Assembly: GCA_011800155.1 (NCBI GenBank)
Contig: CM022372.1
Coordinates: forward strand, 1,116,001-1,180,000
DNA: 64,000 nucleotides
Direction: 5' to 3'
Source: Flammulina velutipes
Lineage: Eukaryota; Basidiomycota; Agaricomycetes; Agaricales; Physalacriaceae
This document shows, piece by piece, positions 45,215-55,669 of the stretch. The notes beneath the pieces are model-generated. The model ran no database searches and had not been told where the DNA came from. It worked only from the letters and a program-made list of their open reading frames with translations. The first letter of the stretch is position 1, and every line of letters begins with the position of its first letter. Both the position numbers and the translations under genes were made by a program.

Positions 45215-46347
45215 CTATGAGTTGGAAAATGTGCCTTTACTCGAGCTCAGCTCGGCGCCCAGCTTGTACCCGAGGACCTTGTCCCAGTCGAGTTTCTGCC
45301 TAGTCATGGGGAGTGCACGTCGAAGGCCTTTGAAGGTCTTTTCTCCCATATCATGGTAGGTATCATTAAGCGTCGACTGATACTTTCCCTCTTCGGATTC
45401 GATGAGGGCCAGGATTTTCGATGCTGAGGTGCTAGGTGATGAGGTGACGACCGCTGGAGGTAATGAGAGTCCAAGCTTGTGCGTTGTCGCAAGTTGAACC
45501 TATGGAAACAGTGAGTGGAGATCGAGAGAGGGAGGAAGGATGTCACGAACATTTCCCTGTTCATAATAATGCACGTTGAGGAGGATCTTGCCATCCACCC
45601 TGTTCTCGTCCAAGTCGACAATGTATTCGGATCGCCAGCGACCGGCCCTAGTGAGGAGGGTAAGAGGGAATGAGCCATCTAGTGGAAGACAAACCAGTAA
45701 TTCGTGGGATTGTACTTGTTGGCTACTATCTGGATGATGAACTTGTTCGGGGCGGAGGTGGAGACGAAGACGGACGCGACACCGTGCTGGAAATGCGAGG
45801 CGAGATATTTGAGCATGGCTTGTTCGAGCGCTGCCCGGAATGGCTCAGAGTCGGCGTCTGGCTCGTACGGTTGCGGGTCAGAGGCTTCCTGCAAGTCAAT
45901 CAGAATCAAGTCAAAGCCGTAGGGCGGGTTACACTAACAAGCCCAAGGTGATCAAACAAATAGCTGGTCTTGGATCTTGGATCGATGAAGCGTTCTGCCT
46001 CGTCTTCAGACGCCCCAGGAGCCTTTGCTGCCTCGCTCACGATAGCCTATGTCCCGTCAAGATCAGTGTGTATTATAAAGTAAGTGTTACGCACCTGGTG
46101 CTGGTTTCCTGGGACGTCAACGACCATGAATTGAGCTAAATTATACTCCCTCAGCGCGGGCAGGACGCCATCCTGCAGGGAATCATCGTCGGAGATGATG
46201 TTACGGACGTCTAGGAATTCAATGTTGAACGCGACGATTGAGATGGTACGCTGGTATAGGCGCACCGTTCAGTACATCATTGATTTCGCCAGGCGGAGAC
46301 TGTAAGAGGAAACTGGCAGCAGCGGAGATCCTGTCCTTTGCATCCAT
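45215..46347 (-). CDS. CAP1: F-actin-capping protein subunit alpha
   Basis: The minus-strand gene starts at 46347 (MDAKDRISAAASFLLQSPPG) and ends at a TAG at 45217-45215. It has about six exons. Family blocks in order are the N-terminus, DVRNIISDDDSLQDG, EYNLAQFMVVDVPGNQHQ, RFIDPRSKTSYLFDHL, SVFVSTSAPNKFIIQIVANK, TNYWAGRWRSEYIVD and the tentacle-like end ALPMTRQKLDWDKVLGYKLG. With CAP2 it caps barbed ends of actin filaments in cortical patches. The splice at NYW|AGRWRSEY uses an intron starting TG|GTTTGT. It is convergent with phospholipase D, 160 bp apart. Confidence 0.9.
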
Positions 46348-47632
46348 TGTCGTCGTAGTTAACAGTCAAGCGCGATCACGCATTCAAGATTCCCACGAGT
46401 GAGGCGTACACTAGCATTTAATTGAATTGACATAGTGAAACTGGTGTGCAGTACTATTCTACCCATTGATGTCTATGCATTCTGGTCGATTTGACGATAT
46501 CTTTTTGACGCCACATAACACAGAACTGTGTAACCACCTCCGATGGGGGTGATATCCTTCTAAAAAAAATGTGGTACATTGATTCGACACTTCGTCTCCC
46601 CTTGCCGTACTCCAGATACCTTCGACAGTAGTTCTAACTCACGACAGAGGCAACAAAATCTCACTTCAATGAGATCTCATCGGACTTCATCGTAGAGAAG
46701 TCCCATGCACGAAGGTATGTGGTTGCCGACATATGTTGGAGCCTGAGTAATCAAACCAGTAGTAGATTAAGAGGATTGATAACTGAGCAAGAAGCTTGAA
46801 GATGTGCTGAGAGTAGCTGTCAATATCTGATCCAGACCTGAGCGCGCGATTGTTCTTTGACTAGGTGATAGCCGTGGCTGATATCACCAAATTTTCGGCG
46901 GTATCCCAATCCGTTGGTCTGGATACATTTGAATGTGAGTCCTGTAGCAGTCGGGGCTGAAAGTAAGTGCAGTAGTAATAGTGCAGAAAGCTCATGTAAA
47001 AGGTAATCATGATTCGACCACAGGTTGGCTATGACTTCAGCTTTGTGTCATCATAGTGGGGGGAAGGGATGCGTTAACCAAGGCTCAAAATTTATCACTA
47101 TAGAGTAGTCAGAAGGTGAACTCAAACCTCTAAAGCAGAGCTGACACCCACCATTAATTTCTAACTTGGCCAACTGATCGTCCTGTAATCCTCGACAAAG
47201 GTGTGTGCTTCGAATCATGGCGTACAACACCTCAACTCTACTCGCCGGTAACGTGTCGCACATGAAATAATCCATGTCCCGTAATTGGCAGTGCGCGTCA
47301 ATAGAAGCCTTGATCGTACAAATGTTGGCCTCGACGACTTTTAGAGCGCTCAGTAGGTGATTAGCGCTAGCCTGTGCAGCTTCGAGTCATGACCGAAGCG
47401 CCTGCAGACGTTGCTTGACATGTTGTGACGCGATATTCAGATGCGTGGCGGGTTGAAGAGGATGCTGGATAGGGAATGGCAAGCTCCAGAGATTCGTGCA
47501 GAGCGGACGATAACACGCGACATAGTTCTTTAATAATTCTGCTGTGCGTGAGATTTTGAACACGTTCAAATTAGATGACCTACGAAGAGACATGAGGAAA
47601 CAAGTCAAAGCGTGGAAAGATGTAGACTGGTG
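46348..47632. other. Intergenic region
   Basis: About 1.3 kb upstream of CAP1 with only small, unconvincing frames. I saw no recognisable gene or RNA. Confidence 0.4.
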
Positions 47633-48096
47633 TTAGGGGAGGGGGTCGACCTGGCCTCTCGGTTTATCAAAATATTTTCAAAGTCCGAGCCTGTGCCGAT
47701 TTCTCTGAATTCATCGGCGGTGGCGTCCTAGAAATTGGCTGGAGATGGCTCTTTCTCAATCCTCCCTACAACGAACCCAGCAACTCTCTTGAGCTTTGCG
47801 GCTCATCATAGAAAATTGGCGGTGATTCAATCCATATTTTGGACCATTTGTAGAGAGTTTCAATGGTTCCGACTTCGTAGGAAGAGTGGGGGGCAATATC
47901 ATGCTAATCACTGTCATAAAATTGTGGTAGCACTTGAAAACGACTTGTAATTTTTTTCTCGAGGTAGCAAATTGGTGTTCTAGCTTGTGTACTCAATACT
48001 TTCTCCTAGTGCCCCCATGTAACCCTAACCTTTGATTGATAGCGGAGATCGAAATATTTTGATAAACCGAGAGGCCAGGTAGAGCCCCTCCCCCAA
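47633..48096. mobile_element. Non-autonomous terminal-inverted-repeat element (MITE-like)
   Basis: The ends are inverted repeats of about 45 bp. The inner 28 bp (47650-47677 and 48052-48079, core CCTGGCCTCTCGGTTTATCA) are perfect. The outer part is G-rich on the left (GGGGAGGGGG) and C-rich on the right, with a few mismatches. The element is about 464 bp and has no transposase frame. A clear target-site duplication is not seen, so the exact ends may be a few bases off and the superfamily is unknown. It lies between CAP1 and ATG22 in their shared upstream region. Confidence 0.72.
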
Positions 48097-48353
48097 ACCC
48101 AGGCTCTATAAGTCGTGAGTGCAACGAACATAGAACATAGAGCCAGGATCTCCAGGCTAGGAAAGATGATCATCAGCTACTTATTACGTAATTATTTCGT
48201 CTCTGACTTGCGACCACCAATTTCTCTATTGCTAGCTTTGCTAGCCTGTCCTACATGCAATATACACGCCTGAGGATACCCTAATTGGCTTTGCTACTAC
48301 ATTCATCCTCTGAGGTTACGGTTCCCTGTTCTTTTTCGAGTTTCACTTCTGTT
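48097..48353. other. Upstream region of ATG22
   Basis: This short stretch between the inverted-repeat element and the ATG22 start holds no recognised motif. Confidence 0.4.
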
Positions 48354-50771
48354 ATGGCTCCGGGGACTGGAGCTGCTTCTAGGACGGAATCAGAGCTTCC
48401 TGGTACTATAGACAAAGAGTCCTTCATCTCAGGAGCTACAGGGGATATCAATCAGTATACGACAACTAGGATTGAGCTATGGTCGTACTACATCTATTAT
48501 ATCGGGAACAATGGACTCCCTGGTCAGTATTATGTCCTCTTTCAAGAGCTACCTCAATATTTATGCCTCTGCAGGCTTCAATTTTGGTCCGAGCCAATTT
48601 CAAAATCTTTTGTGGTTCGCTGGCTACGATCCCAAAGACCCTCCTTTTGTCACTCCCTGCATCGACGCTTGTGTGTTGCCATATCTTGGACAAGTACGCG
48701 ACAGTGAGTGCGCATCTACCTCTCACAATTTGACGTCCTCACAGTTGTTCCACCAGTTAATTCTATAGTATTGTTGACGAACGGTATAAGCTTCGCTCTA
48801 CAAACACCAATATTGTTAGTTCTTGGGGCTTGGGCTGATTATGGTCGATGGAGGTTGGTCATAATACCCTTGTCTTGAGGTAATTAACATCAATGTAGAC
48901 CCAACATTGCAATCGTCTCTACTCTTCTCGCCGTTGGAGTTTCGTTCGCATGGCTTGGCGTCGATAGTCCATCGCAATGGCGCTCAGGTGTCGCTCTCTA
49001 CATTCTTGGACGTGAGTTGTCATTACTCTCTGTGACCTATAATAGATGCTCATGTTCTAATAGTCGTCGCCTACCAGGTCCGTCTCGCCGTGGTACATAT
49101 CTATCCCTCGTTCTCACGATGCCTAGTGTGCTCTCACATTCTGGAGCGCTGCGTTTCCTGGTCTCGCGCGCGACCTTCCAGAGGTCAAGGCATCCCTGGA
49201 AGCAACGAAAGATGGCAAGAAGAGGTAGTCTTCCGTAGTATAGACCTCTGATCTCGACGGTCATTAACAGATCCACAGTCTCGAAGACCACACGAAACTG
49301 GTTTCTCTGTCTCGCAACCGTATATCGAACACATCCTACGTAATCTGCTCCGCAGGAGAGATTGTCATCCTAGCTATAATGGTTGGGATTGTGAAACGAC
49401 TCAAATCGGATGAAAGCAGAGAAAACAACACCAAGGCTTTCGGCGTTTTGATTGCATTTTCTGGTGGTTTATGGCTACTATGTGCTCTCCCCTGGTTTTT
49501 ATTCGAGAAACGTCGCCCCGGCCTACAACTTCCTCCGGGATCCAGTCTCTTGACAATAGGCTTCAAGCAGACGTCCATCGCGATGAGAGAATGCATGCGT
49601 CTCAAGCAGACATTCTTCTATCTTATTTTCTATTTCTTAATGTGAGTCCCTCGCTGACCTTCTGCCAATCATGACACAGTCTGTTTAGGGGAGATGTATT
49701 GAATACCACTGTGTACGCAATCTCTTATATTAGGCATTGGATATTTCTGACCATTCTAATAGAACTGTTATTGGGATCCATCAAAATAGGTATGACCTGT
49801 GACTTATACTGCAGAAGGCTCAAAAGCGGTCTGCAGTGTTATGTCTTATTCGACCTTGCGGTTAACGCTTCTCCTTATCGTTGGCACCGTCGCCCAAGGT
49901 TTAGGTATCTAGTACGTCACTTCGATCCATCTTAATGAGCAGCTTACCGACAGCCTTGTAGTCTCTTCTGGGCCGTGCAAAAGAGATTCAAAATCAGCAC
50001 TAAGACTGTATGACACCTTTTGACTGTCATGGACTCACCTCTGAATATCTCCCCTAGATGCTCATCTTCAATGTGTTTTGGATACTCGTATACCAATATC
50101 TCCTTCACCTCTCTATTCTGTTGAACTCTTTTTAGATGTTGACGATGTGGGGTCTCATTGGTGTCGGTACGGATAAGTTCGGCTTCAAACACGTCTGGGA
50201 AATTTGGTAACTTGTCTTTCGTCGCCTTGAAATCATCCTAGAGATCTTACGAGACATGTAGGCTGTATCAGGCATTCTATGGCATACTTGTATGTCCATG
50301 GTATGCTTACAGCAAGACGATGATCAGCGAAGTATCGCCTCTGCCGCAGATGTGAGTATATTGGAGCTCTCATTTTATCTAAAGATTTACGCCACAGCAC
50401 AGGTTCCTGTTCTTTGCTCTGTTCTCAGTCGTACGTCTACTACCCCCAATCATAACTTGGATGCCAAACTGATCATCAATACTACTGTAGGTCGGCAAAT
50501 CGTCCGCATTCTTCGGCCCATTCGTTTCCTCTGCTATCATCTCCGCTTCCGGCAATGCCAACATGCCGTTTGCATTCCTCTTCGGGCTGTACGTCGCTTT
50601 CCGTCTTCTATAGAAGACCCATTTGCTTACGACTCCAGTGGGGCATTGAGTACGGTGTTCCTGTGGTTGGTGGACGTTGATAAAAGCCGGGTCGAGTGTG
50701 AGGAATTTATACAGGCAGAGGGAGAGCGCAAGGCGTTTGAGACTCTGGACAGTGCGAACAAGGTGACTTGA
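48354..50771 (+). CDS. ATG22: Vacuolar permease ATG22 (amino-acid efflux, autophagy)
   Basis: The gene starts at the ATG at 48354 (MAPGTGAASRTESELPG) and ends at the TGA at 50769-50771, with about 13 introns. The twelve-helix, MFS-like protein shows ATG22 landmarks: LWSYYIYYIGNNGLPG then FNFGPSQFQNLLWFAG, LARDLPEV, SLSRNRISN, KSDESRENNTKAFGVLIAF, FEKRRPGLQLPPG, MGDVLNTTV, VCPWYAYSKTMISEVSPLPQ and MPFAFLFGLGALSTVFLW. It exports amino acids from the vacuole after autophagic breakdown. The acceptor at CCACAG before CTCGAAGAC was chosen because it alone keeps the conserved frame. Confidence 0.87.
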
Positions 50772-51075
50772 TTTCGGACCGGCGAAGATAGAAGACTATG
50801 GGCCCTCGAATTCAGATGCGCTTTTGGGCTTGTGGACGAGGTTAACGGTATCTTTCACGTGTCTGCGAGGTTAGCACGATATAATGTAGTATTGCCGAAT
50901 GCCAATTCATACCACACCGTTCATTTCTCGATCCTATGTAGCATCAAAGTTTGGATAGACCTTTCTTTCACTCATATCTAAATCTGACAACATAGTAAAC
51001 TGTAGATTATTGGCGATACATACATGGCATGATTGATTTTATATCCAGATAGTAATACACATTGTCCTCCTCTCT
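50772..51075. other. Intergenic region between convergent genes
   Basis: These 304 bp hold only the 3' regions of ATG22 (+) and isocitrate lyase (-). Confidence 0.5.
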
Positions 51076-52955
51076 TCAAAGCTTCGTCGAAGAAGTGAAC
51101 TGGGATTCTGTCACTCCCTTGCCCATAGCAGACGTCGACGATACACCTCCGGTAACTGTCTTAATTAAGTTGTCTGCATAATCAGCACCACTCCACTGTC
51201 ACATCGTGAGTAAGAGGAATGTGTCCTAGTGAACGATGAACGAACCTTTTGATGCGTCAAGACATCGGTGCCCAGTTCTCGCTCCTTGCGCTGGATGATT
51301 TCCACGTAAGCTTTCATGCCAGTCTTGGCGTAGTTCTTCGCGAACAAGTCCGAAATGTACGCATTGGAGTGCAGACCACCAAGCTATAAGAGATAGATTA
51401 GCTCTCCGTCGACAAACAGAGAAGGAAAAGGGAGCCCACAGTAATGAATTGCCACACGAAGCCAAGCTTGCCTAGCTCCCACACATACGACTCCATATCC
51501 TTCTCACCCAACCCGGCAGCATCCCAGTTGAACGATGGACTCAGGTTGTAAGATAGCCAGTGGCCAGGGCGGGCAGCGTGGACTCCAGCGGCAAACTCCT
51601 TCGCCTGGGACAATATGGGTTTCTTCGTCTCCATCCATAGCAGATCGGCGTACGGAGCGAAGGCAATGGCACGGTTGATAGCACACTGCGTTCCACCCTG
51701 GTAGCGGTAGTAGCCTTCACGGGTCCTCGGGGCATCCCAATCCCAGTGCGGCACAGATTTCAGGCCAAACTGCTTCTGAGCGATTTGGACAGCAGCAGGG
51801 TACGATGCATGCGCGATAGCGGCGGCGAATTTCTTCACCTCGGAAGCACTCACGCCTTGCTTTGTTAAAGCATCCGCCAGTGTCACTGAGAAGAGTTGGA
51901 GGTTCGCCTTGGTCGTCCAGTCGTCCTCGAGGGCCTGCAGTTGCTCTCCGTTCTTGCCCGCCCGCTCAGCCTCAACCATGATACTGTTCAACGGAGGTAA
52001 TGATGCGTTTGTTGACCCAAGAATGAAGGCGTGATCCCGATCATCAATGTTTGAGGTAATCAGCGTAGCAGCCTCTGAATCCGTCCTGGCAATGGCGAGA
52101 TTGTCCACGCCCATAACGTCGTACTGCAGACGAATCGCGACGAGTCGGTTGATGTGTTCTGAGATGGGTACGAGTACTTTTCCAGCCATGTGCCCGCACT
52201 TCTTGGTACCGGGGGCTTGGTCTTCAATATGGATGCCGGCAGCGCCCTTCTCGACGAACATCTTGGTTAGCTTCATGATAGCAGTAAGACCACCATGGCC
52301 AGTGTCGGCGTCAGCGACTATGGGACGCAAGTAGTCGATATACGGAGTCTTGGCCAATTCGGCCTCCGATAGACTCGAGCGAGCCTCGCGCTGCTTGCGA
52401 TCGTGGAAGAGCTGTGCCATGAAGAGGTGCTCGACCTTGTTGGGGACGGTGTTGGAAGGGTAATCTATTGTGGCGTTGAACGCAAATTCATTCACAGGAG
52501 AACGATGTCATACCGGCGAGATCGGGCCCAGGCTCATTCGTGCTTGAAGCTGTGCTCGACGACTGCCATCCAGAGACATAGACAGTTTCGAGATATTTGG
52601 CCATCTGTGTGAGCTGAACGGGGTCCAGACTGAAGGTGGATGTGAGTGCTGGGTCTCGATCAAAGACAATTCTACTCACGCGCCATAGGTGTGCGATGGG
52701 GTACCCCTTTTGGCGTGTTCTTCAAGTAGTTTCCAGAGCTTTTTTGCCTGGATGTTGGAAGGGTACTGGATGGGAATGGTCCCGCGTTTAGACACCACCT
52801 GAGCAGCGGTATAAGGGCGAGTCGTTCGTGCAAATCGTGGGCTCTGACGATGATGATAAGTGGTTTGGTCAACCTGAACAATGCCAAGGACATACCTTCC
52901 ACCATTCCTCGACTTGTTTGACTTCTTCAGCAAAGATGGCTTTCTCTGAAGACAT
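51076..52955 (-). CDS. ICL1: Isocitrate lyase
   Basis: The minus-strand gene starts at 52955 ([20 protein letters not shown]) and ends at a TGA at 51078-51076, with a few short introns. The enzyme splits isocitrate into succinate and glyoxylate in the glyoxylate cycle, needed for growth on acetate and fatty acids. Landmarks are the substrate segment [11 protein letters not shown], the catalytic [13 protein letters not shown], the blocks IARTDSEAA and WETKK-like [19 protein letters not shown] and LGGLHSN-type C-terminal region. The protein ends STKL; TKL is only a weak variant of the peroxisomal SKL signal, so location is uncertain. Confidence 0.94.
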
Positions 52956-53397
52956 GGTGAATCGTAGACTGGAAGAGGATAGTGATGGTTCTAAAGAGAG
53001 ACTCGAGGAGACTTTCCCCGCATTTCCAGTTTTGATCTCCGGCACTCGATGCGGGCCATGTGATTTTCAAATATCGACATACGGATTTGGAGTTCCGGCG
53101 GGGTTCCACCTGTAATCTTGACTCTTGCTCGGACGCTCGAAGACAGTTGCCTGTCAAAGGACCAACATTCATTAGAATAAATAATGCAATTGACTGGGTT
53201 CAAGTACGATACATACGCACTAAGACCTACTCAAGGACAAGTCTTTCTAGTTGTGCGGAGAGGCGAAGCGGAGCAGTCATAAAATGTTTCCGCGACCGCG
53301 ACTCTTCCACAACGTCCGACAAGCCCCGATGATGAGACGGACGCCGTAAACGGCATACTGTGCAAAACATGATTCCGCAAATCACGTTAAGTGGAGA
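52956..53397. other. Upstream region of isocitrate lyase
   Basis: These 442 bp lie between isocitrate lyase and the 3' end of ALG7. The palindrome CCGTAAACGG at 53344-53353 has the CCG-N4-CGG form of Zn2Cys6 sites. No gene was seen. Confidence 0.45.
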
Positions 53398-55124
53398 TTA
53401 CCGCCTATCACCATCATACACCATCCTCGCCAATCCATAACGCACGACGAATGCCAACGCACTTCCAGCGACCTGGATATTCGTCAGTCCAATCATTATC
53501 AGTAGATAGATTCCCTCGTCACCTGAGTCGCCATCAACGTTCTCACCAAGCTTTTTTCATTCATTGCTCCAAAGCGTAACAAGAAAAAGTTCAATATCGT
53601 CAAGTTTGTCGTCTCCGTGATGACGCCAGACGCCGACGTCGTCACTTTCGTTAGCCCGAGCACGGAAAACAACCTGAGGACGAACACCGTCAGCTGAGAT
53701 GGATCCTTGAGCTTGGCCGTTGAGGGGTGGAGTAGGTATGTCTCCTTGTCGATTCTAGGCGAGTTCTTCTCAGGCCCAGATGCACGTGGAGGAAGTTTGA
53801 AGCATACCTTGGAACTCGGTGGCGAGGACATGGGACCAGGCCAAACAATTGCGGGCACGACAGCAAGAAGTTGAAGATCTGGGGTATGAAGAAGAGTAAC
53901 AGCGTCTTGGAGAAATGAGCTTGGATCCCAACAACAGCGAATGCCATCCCGGTAACATAACACAGCGTGTCACCGGGAAACGCGCGCGCGGGGTACCTGC
54001 AAAAGAACTATGTCAGTACGAAATACTGAGGCCATCGACAACGAACCAGTTGTGGTACAAGAACCCCGAACATACTGCGACCAGTGGTAGCATAAAGTAC
54101 AGGCTCAAAAGATGCCTCTCGACCAGCACCTTGCTGCCATACGCCATTCCCGCACTCCATACGCCGCCAAATTCGATTTCAGAATCGTTTCCCAATAAAT
54201 GAACGGGAAGTCGGAAACCCATCGTCCATGGAAGATAGAGGAGGTCGTTGACGATGACGGACCCAGCTATGATGATAGCTTGACTGACTTCGGCTCCATT
54301 AATACCAGCGAGGATATTAATACTGTTGGTACAGAACGTCGAAAGGAGTGACATATAGAGATAATACAGAGGTCCTGCACGACGTCAGAACGGGCGGCAT
54401 GACACTGTCGGGGGAGACGAACCAAGATTGATCAAGGTGCCCAAAAGACCGCGGAATGGGAGGGGAACGACAACGTGCGTGTTGCCTCCCTCCGCAAAGT
54501 ACACCATGAGGAGTGGAATGGACGCGATGATGGGGATAGGAAGCTTGTGTCTCCAACGAATGTCGAACACGTCGTCCAGAAAGCCAAGAAGTGTTGCTAT
54601 AAGCAGGGATAGTATAGAAGAGAGATAGACTGATAGCTTCACGGAATGTCAGTTTGTCAATCAGAATGTCAGCGTGTTGCGCACCTGATGCAGAGGAAAC
54701 TCTGTGACAGTTATCCCTTCTCTCTTCACGTTCGCTGCGGTAAACGAGTCCGAGAACGCGAAAGGGATGAAGAGAATGAGTACTAGGATGTATACAGAGG
54801 CGCATGCAAGCCCAAGGCTCTCGGGACTGTGCGTGCATGTTCAGAGTAGTAGTCCACGAAAGTTGATAGAGAAACACACATTGGAGTGTCATATGTCTTC
54901 AGCAGGTCTTTTCCATGCAGGCCAGCCTTTATAAATGCTGGTCCGAGCGTTGGAACCAGATAGAGCGTCGCGAGAAAGGCATAAATGGAAAATCCCAGTG
55001 ACGAATAAAGTGCCGGTAGAGGGGGTATTGGTTCGAGTAATGGGCGAATAATAAACCAAGCACCAATGGGAGCCAATCCAAAAAACAGAAACGTTGGTAA
55101 AGGACGAGGACCAAGTTCGCCCAT
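53398..55124 (-). CDS. ALG7: UDP-GlcNAc:dolichyl-phosphate GlcNAc-phosphotransferase
   Basis: The minus-strand gene starts at 55124 ([16 protein letters not shown]) and ends at a TAA at 53400-53398, with about seven short introns. It is a polytopic ER membrane enzyme that makes dolichyl-PP-GlcNAc, the first step of N-glycan assembly and the target of tunicamycin. Landmarks are [16 protein letters not shown] then KTYDTPMPESLGL, the Asp-rich [33 protein letters not shown], and [19 protein letters not shown], all typical of the family. The last exon is short ([17 protein letters not shown]). A MITE lies 74 bp upstream of the start codon. Confidence 0.9.
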
Positions 55125-55197
55125 TGACCGCGAACGCGATGGGTACACGTCGAAAGTCTTCGGAAGTTGCCGCGGTTAGTTTACAGTCAAAATATTA

Positions 55198-55571
55198 CAG
55201 CAATTTGCAGTTCGTTGTAGACAAACTGCATTTTTTGTTCGCTAGAAAACTTGTTTATGATTGGAGCACATTTGGAGCTGATTTGGAGCACCCAGGGCCA
55301 GAATTTTGTTCGCCCACCTCCTGCCCCGCTGAATGAGACACCGAAGTGGCATGTATCTTCTTGCTCTACCTAGCCGACGTCACAAATACTTCAGCAACAT
55401 TTTCGTGAGGCCTAAATCGTCTGTCCGTGGCGCAAACACGGGAGCCCAACGTCGTGAACGCGTGAACCCTGAGCGAACAGATCAAAATGAGAACCCTTAG
55501 CACTCCAAAAGTAAACAAGTTTTCTGGAGATCAAGAAAGGTGTTTTGTCTACAACGAACTGCAAATTGCTG
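55198..55571. mobile_element. Mariner-like MITE with TA target duplication
   Basis: The 374-bp element begins CAGCAATTTGCAGTTCGTTG and ends with its reverse complement. The outer 27 bp match perfectly, and similarity continues inward to about 70 bp (through GAAAACTTGTTTA) with mismatches. It is flanked by TA on both sides (55196-55197 and 55572-55573), the target duplication of Tc1/mariner elements. There is no transposase frame. Three TTGGAGC repeats lie inside the left half (55260-55292). It sits in the promoter region of ALG7. Confidence 0.85.
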
Positions 55572-55669
55572 TATCATCTAACTTTCTTCTCGTAGCTTGT
55601 CCGATTTATCGTTCATAATCATGACACCTAATCATTCGCATTCAAAATCATCGTATGGTACCTGATTAT

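Noticed and set aside
47735..47950. 71-codon frame inside the inverted-repeat element
   Set aside because: No similarity to transposase motifs, and short; likely chance within a non-autonomous element.
48020..48031. AACCCTAACC, resembling telomere repeat
   Set aside because: Fewer than two units; too short to call an interstitial telomere.
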